Shown in pieces: positions 30,000 to 40,952 of a DNA stretch of 64,000 nt (position 1 is its first letter; every line of letters starts with the position of its first letter). The notes below the pieces were generated by a model. That model had not been told where the DNA came from and made no database searches. It saw nothing but the letters and a program-made list of their open reading frames with translations. Source of the DNA: Schizophyllum amplum (lineage: Eukaryota > Basidiomycota > Agaricomycetes > Agaricales > Schizophyllaceae). The stretch spans positions 3,348,001 through 3,412,000 of the forward strand of contig VDMD01000001.1 of assembly GCA_007026445.1 (NCBI GenBank), in the 5' to 3' direction. The translations under genes and the position numbers were made by a program.

Positions 30000-31827
30000 T
30001 CACAGAAAGTATTCGGGAAGCTGCAAAGATTATCAGGAACCCAGAACCGAACCAGAAGGATGACGGAAAAGCCACAACCTGAGCCAGATAGCTCCGGCGC
30101 GCATAGGAAATAAACCGAGCAAAGAAAGGCACTCACCCTCCCTTGGGGACCTCCAGGACCCCCCGGCTGCCCCACCCCTTCCCGCTCATTCTCCGGGGCT
30201 GCTTCAAACACGTTGAAGAACATCCCATCCCCGCCGTCGGCACCGGTGATGTAGCTGCCACCACCCGGGCCATACCCTCCACCGCCCATGTACCTACCTC
30301 CCGAGAAGCCGATTTCGCTGATCTGAGCGCTCGGGAAAGTCGCCTGCGAGCCCACGAAGCCTCCGCCGCCTTGGAACGACCTACTCGGTTCTGACGAGTC
30401 GCCGCTGTCGCTCTGGACGATGCTCCCTCCTCCCCCGGGCGAGACCTCGAGTATGCTGGCCATGTTCCCGCAGCGGTAGCAGTAATTTGGTGCGCTCCAG
30501 ACCTGGAGGGCGAGAGGTGCGGTCAATGAGTGGGGGATGAAGGTTCCGTTGCTAGGCGACTCACCGTACTCAAATGCCGGTCGAATAACTGCGTGAAGCC
30601 CTCCATACATAATTGGTGCGCTCGCAAGATATGTCCCAGCTTGTTTGTGTTGAGGAATTTGTAGACAACTCCAGCGCCGAACGTGTATCCCGCGCCGCGC
30701 GGAGAGATCGCGAAGTCTTCCTTCTCGGCATCTGGGTCCGACCAGACGAGATCTGCCATAGGGCCTTCGTGAGGTATTTCTGGACGCAAGTTAGGCATAT
30801 GAGAAGGTTTATCGAAGAACGTACACACCCCGGAACCGGTCGACCACCTTAATCTGGTCTATTGAGTGTATTGAAGGTGAGAGGCCTGTGGACAAGACGT
30901 TAGTTTTCGGTCGAGAAATATATATGAACGATGACGCTGACCTCCATGTACGCAGAATATACGGTCGTCAATTACGACGGACAATGTCAGAAAGTCGAAC
31001 ATATCCGTGAAGTATGTCCACACATGCGACGAGCCGTATTTGCGCGTGCATTCTGTGTAGAAGCCATATGTCTATGTGATGAGATAGGGTCGCAATGGTA
31101 GTTTATTTGCAGGTTGGCGGCGAAGATAAGAAGGGAGGCAAGTATTGGTGAAGCAGTAGCAGAAGACCAAGAGGGGAAGCCATAGCATAGACGGTCAGTT
31201 TTTGTAGCATTGAAGAAGCATGCTCACGCACCTGTGTTACTGCACGCGACTCATGATTCCCGCGAATGAGTTGCACACGATCAGGGTATCGCAGCTTGAG
31301 GCACGTCAAAAGGGAGATCGTCTCTACACTGAACAGACCACGGTCGACGTAGTCACCTAAAGGATGCCATGAGCGTCTAACGCGCATGAACTCGCAGACA
31401 CTCACCGAGGAAGAGGTAATTTGTGTGGGGTGCATAGCCGCCTATGCGGAAGATCTCGATCAAGTCATGAAACTGGCTTTAGGCTTGAGTTAACGGCGAC
31501 TCCTAGGACCAATGGAGGGGAGTCTGCATGTCGCGGAACGTAGACACGATCGGGGAAAGTGATGAAGGCGCGGGACAGACGCGAAGAAGGGATGCAGTGT
31601 GTGCAGCGTAATGTCGCGATGAGGGAAGCAGAGAACGAAGGACGCGTCAACAACGCTCACCCGTGTATATCCCCCACCACTGTCACTGGTGCACTAACGT
31701 GTACAACGTTGCTCTCTCGCATGAGAACCTCCTTCGTCTTCTCGCATATCTCCCGAAGAAGCGCCTCATGCAGCAGTTGTTTCTTCAGCAGGCGCTGGAT
31801 GCACGCGTCCAAGTCGAAGGGTGCCAT
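30000..31827 (-). CDS. PPG1: PP2A-like serine/threonine phosphatase Ppg1
   Basis: Metallophosphatase of the PP2A/PP4/PP6 group. [17 protein letters not shown] at 31827; signature motifs across several exons: [101 protein letters not shown] and [15 protein letters not shown], so the metal-binding Asp, His and Asn residues are present. The last exon (30020-30000) encodes only LPEYFL and the stop, the family's C-terminal tail that is normally methylated on Leu. Before it is an unusual Ser/Gly-rich segment of about 100 residues ([14 protein letters not shown]) within the usually compact C-terminus, with the [11 protein letters not shown] core near its end. Wording fits the fungal Ppg1 branch best. 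Confidence 0.88.
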
Positions 31828-32533
31828 GATGCAGTGCTACAGAGCACGGTTCGGTTTTTGACACGTTTACAATGCTATGGGTGGATGGCGTTATGCAGGA
31901 GGGGATGTGCGAGGATGATGGAGAAGATGGTCTCGTGAAGGCGCGTCAAGCAGGAAGACGCTGATCTAGGCCAGCGAAACGCCCAAAGGAGCGACGGGTA
32001 TGAGGACACCGTCCACGGCCTTGTCCTAGAGAAGATGAGAGCAAGTCGGAGCGTACACGGATGAAGACAAGGGTCGGCCCTTGTCGGCCCTTGGTCATGC
32101 CGCTTAGACATGCGACCGTGATCGCTGACTGGCGCGTCGCCCGCACGACGTCCTCTGCCAGCACGCTGTCCTGTTGGCTTGAGAGCGCACCTGCCACGGT
32201 TCCATGAGACGTGAAGACAACACGCTGCACGACGCTGAGGTGTCTCAGGCCGGCTGGGCCAAACAAGCGCAAAACATGCTTTTTGTAGAAGAGCTGTAGT
32301 TTATGTCGTAGGTATGTGTATGGTGCGCCATGAGGGTGAATACGGTACTTTGATGGATGAGGTATGCACATGGATTATGGAGGGTGAACATGAGCAGATA
32401 TAGATAGGTAATGAGTCTTGGGGAAAGGGACGGTGGCAGACTTGAAGTATACAAAAGAGCACCGGTGCGAAAAGTCCAGGCAGGACGACCTCTACAGGCC
32501 AACCAGCAGATTGAGAGTCGCGAGACTGTAGAA
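31828..32533. other. Intergenic between PPG1 and TOA1
   Basis: PPG1 5' flank and TOA1 3' flank. No gene seen. Confidence 0.4.
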
Positions 32534-33602
32534 TTACCACTCGAATTCTCTGCGCAAGGTCAGCAAACAGACCAACATACGATGAGACGGCTCACGCACC
32601 CTGTACACTTTGAAAACAGGTAGTCGCGCCCATTCATGTGTATCACGCCGTCCTTGAGCACACACTTCCATTTGTTCTTGACACGCTGGACCTGAGGGTG
32701 ATGCACCATTAGGCTCAACCCACACGTGCCATGAAGCATCCCACCATACCTTGTCATACGTGCAGAAGACGATATCACCATCCGTGGCACCGCTCGTTGC
32801 CTGCTCCTCGCCGTTCTGCTCTATGTCCGAGTCCGAGTCATCGAGATCGGAGTTGATCTCCTCATCGTCCTCTGCCTGCGCCCGAGGTGCTGGAGTTGGT
32901 AGAGGAGCCGGCGCGGGCACTGACACAGGCCGCGCAACGACAGGCGGACGCGGTGGTCCGGTCGGCTGCAGTGACGGATGGGTCGGTCGAGGAGGTTGTG
33001 CGGACGGCCCATCTGCCTGCGGTATACGCGGTTGTTGCTGAGGCTGGCCGCTTTGAGGCCGCGGTGGTTGAGGCGCGTACATCCCTGGAATTGTCGTGCC
33101 CGGAACACCTGGTTTCGGGAGCTGATAAAGGCCCTGGTAGCGCGCAGCGTCCGCTGGCTCGGCTTTCACTTGCGGTTGAGGACCCGGCGGTGGCGCGTAG
33201 TTGAATGAGTACATCGGATATGCCAACTGTGGCAAATGAGGGTGATGCGCTGGCTGCTGTATGGGGGGCGGGGCGACTGCAGGAGCCGGGGCCGCGACCG
33301 GTGCGGGTGGCGGCGGCGGCGGATTGTTCTCAAACTCGGCGACGCGTGAGTTGATCACCTTCTGCTCCCATTTCTGTGATGCGTGAGTTCGGCGCGGGGG
33401 AATGGGCGGGAATGCGCGCGCACGTCCTGAAGCTGGTCGAGCACCTCCTGTGTTACGCCGTATTCGTCGAACTCGGGCTTGATGTTCGCGATCACATCGT
33501 CGATGACGGTGCGGTATATCGAGGGCTCGGAGCGCGAAATGTCACTCTCGCGGTCTCGTTGCGCAAAGGGCGCGGGTGGCTTACCACAATTTTGTTCGAC
33601 AT
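32534..33602 (-). CDS. TOA1: TFIIA large subunit
   Basis: General RNA polymerase II factor that stabilises TBP on promoters. Exon 1 (33602-33585) encodes only MSNKIV; after a roughly 55-bp intron comes the N-terminal helical region SIYRTVIDDVIANIKPEFDE and YGVTQEVLDQLQ. A long Pro/Gln/Ala-rich linker follows, then an acidic stretch (DDEEINSDLDDSDSD) and the conserved C-terminal beta-barrel DGDIVFCTYDK, VQRVKNKWKCVLKDGVIHMN, GRDYLFSKCTG and the terminal EFEW. Both functional ends match the family closely. Stop TAA at 32534-32536. Confidence 0.93.
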
Positions 33603-34058
33603 CGCAAATGGACGATGTGGGGTTTTACTAGCGTCCTCTTTTACACGATCCTATTCTATAGAGCGGCGGCGGCGCGGGCGACGACCGACAGACGACGGCG
33701 GGCGGGGCGCGGTGAGGGGAGAAAGGAAGCGGTGCGGCTTATATAGCATGTGCGCTTGCGTGTCAAGGGGCTTTAGGGGGACGTTCCCACGTAATTGCCA
33801 CACCCCTGATTTGTGGCGCGAGTGGCCACTTTGTGGCGTAATAATCAACGACTCCTTCGTACTGGCACTCATGCCCTCCACACGTCTCCGGCAAGAAGGT
33901 CTTGCCGTTGTCCACCTAATGCCCTATTTCTCAGCTACTGTAGAGCTATCAACTAATATTCGCCTTTGGGAACACTCCGTCACCACCACTTTTACTGCCT
34001 TGTCGCAAAGCGCGCGCCCTCGAGATGCCCCAAACAAAAGCGGCTCGGAGGATAGTAA
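33603..34058. other. TOA1 promoter region
   Basis: Carries the TOA1 TATA box; the rest to tRNA-Gly shows no gene. The plus-strand frame across 33376-34065 is antisense to TOA1 and not supported. Confidence 0.4.
33739..33745 (-). promoter_or_regulatory. TATA box of TOA1
   Basis: TATATAA on the minus strand about 135 bp upstream of the TOA1 ATG. Confidence 0.45.
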
Positions 34059-34141
34059 GCATTAATGGGGTAGTGGTAACCTGGGTCGTTGCCATTGTTA
34101 TGTCCTTCGACCCGCCGGGGGTTCGATTCCCCCTTAATGCA
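34059..34141 (+). tRNA. tRNA-Gly (GCC) with 12-nt intron
   Basis: 83-nt gene. Acceptor GCATTAA/TTAATGC; D arm GGGT/ACCT; anticodon stem GGTCG/CGACC; anticodon GCC at 34091-34093; intron 34095-34106 (TTGTTATGTCCT) one base 3' of the anticodon; T arm with TTCGATT; discriminator A at 34141. It differs from the copy at 25442-25561 by a compensatory acceptor change (T-A for C-G) and in the intron. Confidence 0.9.
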
Positions 34142-34838
34142 CCCGAGCAACTATGCCCTCTTTTTCTTTCACAGAATCTTGAAAGCCGGCGAGGGCAGGG
34201 TACGGTTTGTTCGCGATGGGTCAGCGCTCAGCCCTGCACATCCATAATGATCCTCTGCACGACGAGGGCGGCCAGTCGATCACAAAGACCTGCTTACTTA
34301 CTGCAGGTTGTGCAGTACGCCCATACTACCCGTAAGTACGTTTTTTTCATCCGGCATCGCGCTAAAGCATTGTACAGTGAGTGTCTCGGACTCCGAGAAC
34401 GCTCCTGCCGACAATGCATCAATCTGCCCATGACAAGTGGGCCGGATGGGCTGTTGTTGGGAGGGCCCGGGACTCAATTAGAGGCATGGCAGGCGAATGG
34501 CAGCCCACCGCGAGTGAATGGCAGGCGACTGCCCAGCGCATCTTTACCCCCCGGACTTTCTCCAGGATTTAACCTCTTCAGCCTGACGTCACGCAGAGAG
34601 TACCATCCAAAGCTCTCGCTCAGAAGCTCTCAGCCTATCTTTCGTAACCTCGGAATTTGCTCACGGAGAAATGAGATGGAAGCTCAAGCTCAAGCGGCAG
34701 GGTCACCATGGGACGAGCGCGGGGCTGCGGGTGTTGCGGTGCCTCAGGCTGCTGCTCCTATAAAGGGTGCAATATTGCCTCTTCCTCGAGGTGTCCACCC
34801 ACTCTTGATTCCCTCTCGAGCATACCTTGCTTCGGAAG
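34142..34838. other. Intergenic: LPMO upstream region
   Basis: Contains the AA9 gene promoter. A short GAATGGCAGCCCACCGCGAGT/GAATGGCAGGCGACTG duplication lies near 34494-34530. No other gene seen. Confidence 0.4.
34759..34764 (+). promoter_or_regulatory. TATA box of the AA9 LPMO gene
   Basis: CTATAAAGGGTGC on the plus strand, about 80 bp upstream of the ATG at 34839. Confidence 0.55.
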
Positions 34839-35829
34839 ATGAAGTCTGTCACTACCGCCGCCCTCTCCGCAGCTCTACTCGCTGGCAGCGCATCTGCGCA
34901 TACTATCTTCCAGGTACTGCTCATCCTTGCAAAATTCTTCCTGGTTAACAAGCGAGGCAGAAAATGTATGTAGATGGTGTTGACCAGGGTCAGCTCGTCG
35001 GAATCCGTGTGCCCGACTACGATGGTGTAAGATGCTCCTTTGCCACAGATGAACATTGTTCATCCCTCCACCAGCCCATTTCTGACGTTACTTCCAATGG
35101 TATGTCCACTCCATCATCTCTTCTCGTCCGAAGCTGACCTCCCCAAGACATCATCTGTAACGGCGGCATAAACCCCTACCACACACCTGTCCCGACAGAG
35201 GTCGTTACCGTCCCCGCCGGCTCGCAAGTCATCGCCGAGTGGCACCACACGCTGAACGGTGCCGACGCCGCCGACGCCGCCGATCCAATCGATGCATCGC
35301 ACAAGGGGCCCGTCATGACCTACCTCGCCAAGGTCGATGATCCAACCAGCCTTGACGTGTCCGGCCTCTCGTGGTTCAAGATCCAGGAAGAGGGCTACGA
35401 CGCCTCGTCGGGCGTCTGGGGCGTGGACACCCTCATCGCGAACGACGGGAAGGTCACGGTTGAGATCCCCGCTTGCATCGAGTCCGGGTACTACCTCATG
35501 CGCCATGAGCTCATCGCGCTGCACGGCGCGAGCAACTACCCCGGCGCGCAATTCTACGTGAGTGCCGCCTAAACTGTAGGCGGAAGGCGATGGGTTCAAC
35601 TTCGTTTTCTACAGATGGAGTGTGCGCAGATCGAAATTACGGGCGGAGGGAGCACATCACCGGAGACGGTCAGCTTCCCTGGCGCATACGCGGGCTCTGA
35701 CCCTGGCATCACCATCAACATCTACCAGACCCTTGACTCGTACACTGTTCCGGGTAAGTGCTGCTTTCTTGGCACAAAGCACTCCCCACTTATAATCCTT
35801 TCTTAGGCCCTGAGGTCTTCAAGTGCTAG
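34839..35829 (+). CDS. AA9 lytic polysaccharide monooxygenase (secreted)
   Basis: Copper enzyme that oxidatively cleaves cellulose or related glucans outside the cell. [23 protein letters not shown] is a clear signal peptide; cleavage leaves HTIFQ, whose N-terminal His is the first copper-brace ligand. Further landmarks: [42 protein letters not shown], the second ligand His in [35 protein letters not shown] and, across an intron, [13 protein letters not shown] with the axial Tyr. It ends PEVFKC after several short introns; no linker or carbohydrate-binding module follows. An Ala/Asp repeat ([17 protein letters not shown]) lies before the second ligand. Expression is probably carbon-source controlled as in the family; no operator was identified. 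Confidence 0.94.
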
Positions 35830-36210
35830 AACGAGCGCGGTATGGGGCTGGGATCTCATCGTATTGGATGTATGTATGCGTTTTCTTATATATTGGTATC
35901 GGGAGTATTCTGAGTAGTACGTTGAAGAGCAAGGTGATCGTGTATACAAGCAAGTGTCCCTAAAACTGTCGTCTGAATCCTGATCGGTCAGAAACAACAC
36001 CACATATGCGTTCCCCGCCGCGCGCCTTCACCGCGTCGCACGCGTTGGTCAATATCAGCGAGTGGGTGATTGAGCACGCATGCCGTACGCTTGCAGCGCC
36101 GTTCCGTGCAAGGAGCGATGGCCAGGCGCCGGTAGTTCGCATGGCGCCGGACAGCGATGCTCTTTGGCGGCGGTACAGTGCAAAACCATGTTGTACGATC
36201 ATATACGTGC
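35830..36210. other. Intergenic between convergent genes
   Basis: 3' flanks of the AA9 gene and arrestin-like paralogue 2. Nothing further seen. Confidence 0.4.
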
Positions 36211-37728
36211 TCATCGCACAGGCTGTACGGCTCGAACAAGCTCATCGAGCAGGTCCATATCTGGCGTATCCTGTTCTAGGTATGGCTCGGTCGTGAACCT
36301 CACAGGCACACGCATTCGAGCAGGCTTCATAGTGAACGGACGCAGAGGCGTAAGATCAAGTTGTATGACGTCCTGGTGGGCGACGTGAGTATCGATAGCA
36401 ACCAGAGAGCAAACAGAGGTCGAACGCACCTGCACCCACAAGTTACCGGCAGCGAAGCCTCCTGTTGTGATGTCCTTACGGCAGGTCAGCTCGCCCTCCC
36501 AATCCATATTCTGACAAGTGCCGGTTCCGGCGCGGCAGTCACATACGTGCGCTGAGGGTGGTATCGGCCATAGCTGGCCCTCGCCGATGGACTCGGAGCG
36601 CATGACGCGGACTCCGTTCACCTCGACCATGACCTCGCGCACGATAGAGGCGCGAATGGAGCTGTAGTGCGCGTAGGCGACGTCCTTTTCCTTCTTTTGC
36701 GTCCCAGTAGAATCATAGTTCGACGGCACGAACTGTCGGAGGGAATCGACCGGCCCCGCAAGCAGGATGTGGACGGGTATTTTGTCGGTCAAACCAAACA
36801 CTTTGACTGACGGTGAGAAAAGCTACAAATAACGGTGAGCAAACAGAGCCTGTTCGAGAGAACGACGACTGACGTGGCAATGAATGGGCCAAAGACCCGA
36901 ACCTTCTACCGACTGCACAATGATCGCGCTTTGTATCCATTCTTGGGGTTGGTGCTTGATAGTCGAAAGGAAGCTGTCGAGTGGAAAGAACGGCGCCGCG
37001 GGTCGCGTCCGCGGGCAGTACTCGAAGGACATCATCGACCTGCGTATTGAGTTGGGTCATCTCCGCGTGCGGCCGTAAACGTACTCACCTTTCAGTCCCA
37101 GCGATTAGGCCGAAAGGTCCGCGTCGCTTCTTGTAGATGAACACGCGCACGCGATAGTAGCTGCGCGCAAAGATAGCGGGAACCCCATGATGAATGGAAC
37201 GGAACGACGGTGGCAGCGGGTGTGAACGTCCATCACGAGAAACGTAAGTGCACGGCAGCGGCGCTGAGAAGCCTAGCTCGCCAGGACAGACACCCCCGGA
37301 GGTGCTGGACCAGAGAGTATAGTTGTCGTCAATCGTGTGCAGGAGTAAGGAGCTCCCGCCGGTGTATGCCAGCTCGAGCCGACCTTCCACCTGATGAGAC
37401 AATCAGCCATCTTTTGAGGTCGAAGATATCTGAATGAGTTACGCACTTTAAAGACGACCTCTTCCGCTTTGCTTCGAAGGCCTTGACAGAGCCCTATAGA
37501 GCCTCGTATTCTGGCGCGCTTTCGGAATATGGGGGTGGTGGCGCCTTCCTCCTGGTCGTAAACGACGATGGATATTGGGCCAGATCGTTGTACGAAGTGT
37601 CCTGTGGGGACTCGCTGGCTGTCCCGAAGCCGTGCGCAAAGGACGCGTTCTTCCGCGCGCGCGCATGGCGTGTAGGCGGGCGCGTCGCAAGCGGGAGAGT
37701 AAGGCGGGGGCGCCGCTGCGGTGGTCAT
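36211..37728 (-). CDS. Arrestin-like protein (paralogue 2)
   Basis: ATG MTTAAAPPPYSPACDAPA at 37728, with the same PPPYSP motif as paralogue 1. Matching blocks in order: VPTGHFVQRSGPISIVVYD, VEGRLELAYTGGSS, HPLPPSFRSIHHGVPAIFA, SYYRVRVFIYKKRRGPFGL, YCPRTRPAAPFFPL, VFGLTDKIPVHILLAGPVD, ASIVREVMVEVNGVRVMR, GEGQLWPIPPSA, MDWEGELTCRKDITTGGFAA and DVIQLDLTPLRPF. It runs about 20 residues past the paralogue 1 end (DLLDELVRAVQPVR) to TGA at 36211-36213. It lacks the TKHEG and SSNAVA repeats of its relative. Introns lie between the blocks. Likely a trafficking adaptor; substrate unknown. Confidence 0.8.
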
Positions 37729-38609
37729 TTCGCTTGGAGTAAGCGGCCAAGTAGCGTGTCGTTGGTGCTGGGACAGAGGAGAAGGACGCCTAAGAATGAA
37801 CTAGTGATAGACGCTGCCACGCCTATATATTGTCCAACACGACGCCATCGAGTCATTTGATCAAGTGAGGGCGTTTGTGCTAGGTTGGTAAGCGCCATGT
37901 CAGGGCGCCCGCCACCTATATCTGTCCGACCTTTGGCGCGGAGACATGCATCTCACAGTCGGAGTCTTTCCGGTGCAGACTCGAAGTGACTGACTCGAGA
38001 ACCTTTCCGGTCCGTGGTTGCCACGGGTCCCGCTCCTGCAGAAACGTTGGAAATCGGACATGGACGAAGAAGAATCAAGACACTACCTCCAAGATGCCGA
38101 CAACTCCGATAAGGTGCGACACTGATCCAACGTCCCAGTAAGACTAGTTACCTACAACTCGCAAGGTTCCAAACATGCAGTCTATGTTCAATGAGTGCGC
38201 TGAGCGAGGAACAAAGCAAATGGTGAAGTTCAAGTTCAACTGACCGATGACATGATTTCCTATTGCAAGAGCTGTGCAAAAGATTGCTCAACTTGATTCA
38301 GTTGCAAGCGAGCCGCGGCAGACTTTGACTGAACGTTCCTATATGCTCACAAACGTGCTGAGTGGCGACTCGCGAGCATGTGCCGCCGCGTCAGACTCAT
38401 CGCGTGGCGAGTCCTGGGCGAGTCTTCCGTATCTGGGCGCTAACTGAAAGCGATCAGTCGCTTCGAGGTTGCAGTATGGCTGTCAGTGGGGACTTATGAA
38501 TGCTGCATCTCGCAAGGTAAGTCGTTAATTATGCAGTGCCAGCATAAATACATTCTACAAACCAAAGAAGCTTGTACAGCCCGTCAAATAATAACGTCCA
38601 CTTGCTTGA
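37729..38609. other. Intergenic, no gene recognised
   Basis: Promoter of arrestin-like paralogue 2 on the left, 3' flank of the aspartic protease gene on the right. No ORF with family features. Confidence 0.4.
37824..37830 (-). promoter_or_regulatory. TATA box of arrestin-like paralogue 2
   Basis: TATATA(T) about 95 bp upstream of the ATG at 37728. Confidence 0.45.
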
Positions 38610-40442
38610 TCACCTCACTAGCGACATGAACGTCGCCATAAGAGCGATGCCGACGGCCAACGCAGGCGCAACGGCCGCCGTCCTTGACGAGGCGTTGTTA
38701 TCGTTGTTAGCTTATAAGACATCAGCATGGAATCAAGGAAAAGATGGACTTCCACTCACATCCACTGCCAGACGAGCTCCCTCCTGAAGTAGTGCTGCCA
38801 GTACTCGTTCCCGCGGGCGTACCTATCGTCCCCGTCGTCAGCGTGGCGGGCGGCGTAGTGAAAGGTACACTTGTCGTACCTGAGCCGCCCGCGTTCGACG
38901 ACAGCGCAGCGAAGCCGACAGACGGTGTCGGGTCGGTGCGGTAGACGGAGTACACGTTCTTCAAGAAGACGTCGCCGATGACCCAGTTCGGGTTCCCGCC
39001 GCCGCTGACGATGCTGCTGCCCTGCGTAAGGTCGAAGATGCCACCGAGGCACTGGTTGCTGGCACGAGAAAGGCGACCAAGGTTCATGTCTGCGGGATTG
39101 ATCGCCCATGATTGACCACCGAAGGACATGGCGACAGAAAGTTCGGTGTCGCAAGCTGAGAAAAATGAGTTCGGTGCGTATGAATGAGCTCGGCAAAGAA
39201 ATATGTGCTTACGGAATGAGAAAAAGCCGTCCATGGACTCAATCTGCTCGCTGCCGTCAATGGCTGCCCAGAAGTTGTTGACGTCAGCGGTGGGACCACC
39301 GATGAGGGTCGTGCCGGTGTCGATGGCACTCAAGAGAGCGTCTCCACTTGTGAGTGAGATACCTTGGCCGTTGAGCGTGATGCCACCCAGCTCCAGAAGC
39401 CAGAATGTGGGGCTGTTCGCATTGGCCAAGTCGTGGAACTCGATGTCACCGCTGTACAGCGACTCGTTGACGCCGCCCAGGGTAAAGATGCCACCGTAAT
39501 CCTCCTGTGTTGCGCTCGTGTCATCGATGAGACGAGTGATGTAGAACGCAAACTCGGATGCATCCAGTTGACCGTCGTCAGCCAGAGCGAGCCACAGTGG
39601 TGTAGATTGGGTGGATGAGATGGCGGGGAATGCGAGGCCCAGAATGCCGGAAAGTGATCCGTCCAACAAACTGCTCGTTGTCTGTGATACGGCGACTGTA
39701 CTTGTGTTCAGCATGCCCGGCTTCCTGACGCATGACTTGACGACGTACGGAATGTTTGGTCACTGAGCGTGAGCCCACCCAGAGAGACAGTATCCTGAGC
39801 TAAGCTCCCTCGCACAGCTCCCGAGCCATATTGAATTGTAGTTGCTTGACTGCTTTCTTGTATGGACGACGACCCGCTCGCATCGAACATCGGCGTACTC
39901 GACGAACATGTTCTGCATTCCGTGCTGGCGACCCACAAATCCGAGGACCCCGTGTCAAGTACAACGTTAAACGTCTGAGGACTGGTCTTCGGTCAGCTCA
40001 GAATACGGCGTGGAGCCTGAACGGATGAGAGAGGGAAATATGCCTCAACCTCTGCCCGAGGCATGCTTGGAGTACAGCGGATCCAAGATTTTGAGTGAGT
40101 GTATCGTAGACTCACGGTGTTCCGATCTCCACAGCACCAAAATATGTGCTGTCCGCACCCTGATAACAATAACAGTAAGCACGCGCATGACATTCTACGA
40201 CTTTGTCAACGCACCTGGTTCGTGATCCCCTCTCCAACGACCTCGCGCTTGTCCTCCGTCGAGGGACGCGAGAAATTGTACTTCCCGCGCAGATGTTCTG
40301 CCTGCTTCTGATAGTACGCGAGGTCGCGCGCACTCGCTCCCGCGCGGCGCGTCAGGGGGACGTGCAGCGAGCCAGCGGCGGCACCAGCGGGGACAAGCGC
40401 CGCAGAGGCGTAGAGGAAGGAAAGGAGGGAGAGCGAGTGCAT
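38610..40442 (-). CDS. GPI-anchored aspartic protease (pepsin family A1)
   Basis: ATG MHSLSLLSFLYASAALVPAG is a signal peptide, followed by a propeptide (ARDLAYYQKQAEHLRGKY). The bilobed core has both catalytic triads: VVLDTGSSDLWVAS and LLSAIDTGTTLIGG, the flap region ATTIQYGSGAVRGSLAQDTV, plus NPNWVIGDVFLKNVYSVYRT and VGFAAL. A Ser/Thr/Gly-rich linker follows, and the last exon, joined in phase 1 near 38720-38775, encodes NNDNNASSRTAA then a hydrophobic VAPALAVGIALMATFMSL ending VR, typical of a GPI-attachment signal. It is probably tethered to the cell surface or wall, like yapsin-type fungal proteases. Stop TGA 38610-38612; without the last splice the frame would end early. Confidence 0.9.
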
Positions 40443-40952
40443 GAGCGATGAGGGCGTGCGGACGTGAAATGAAGTGGAACAGGAAGAGGAGGGCGTGGAG
40501 ACTGACGCTGGTTATATAGTGCGACGCCGAGAGCAAGCGAGCAGCATGTCGCCGAGATCACCACCGGTCATGCGCGTCAGCACAGGCACGCCACCGGACC
40601 GAGACCGAACAGGAGACACGAGGCTTGGAGCCTGTTTATTGTTCACTTTCGGGGCTATACATCGCATCTGACTGTTGACATTCTACTGCACCGAGACACA
40701 CGCAGAAGACACTCGAGAGGCGCTCCAGCACGACAGAGAGCCCATCGTTGATCCAAATTGCAACAAAGAAACCTGACCTCTGCGCTCCGAATCGCACATG
40801 TCGTTGATCCATGAAACGGCAAGATAACCATCACGCGAAGGCAGTGTAGTGCCAAGCCAAGTTGGAAGCCATTGTATTCATGGTACCCAAATCGGGTACT
40901 TTTCCGTCTTGCAGTCGTAAGTAATGTCTGTGTATGTTTGACTCGCTCGAGC
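40443..40952. other. Aspartic protease promoter and OLE1 3' flank
   Basis: No gene seen besides promoter signals. A duplicated CTCGAGCTCGATC-like motif near 40945-40985 overlaps the OLE1 3' end. Confidence 0.4.
40512..40518 (-). promoter_or_regulatory. TATA box of the aspartic protease gene
   Basis: TATATAA about 70 bp upstream of the ATG at 40442. Confidence 0.5.

Noticed and set aside
33376..34065. 229-codon plus-strand frame
   Set aside because: Antisense to the TOA1 5' region; no motif, and TOA1 has a full supporting model.
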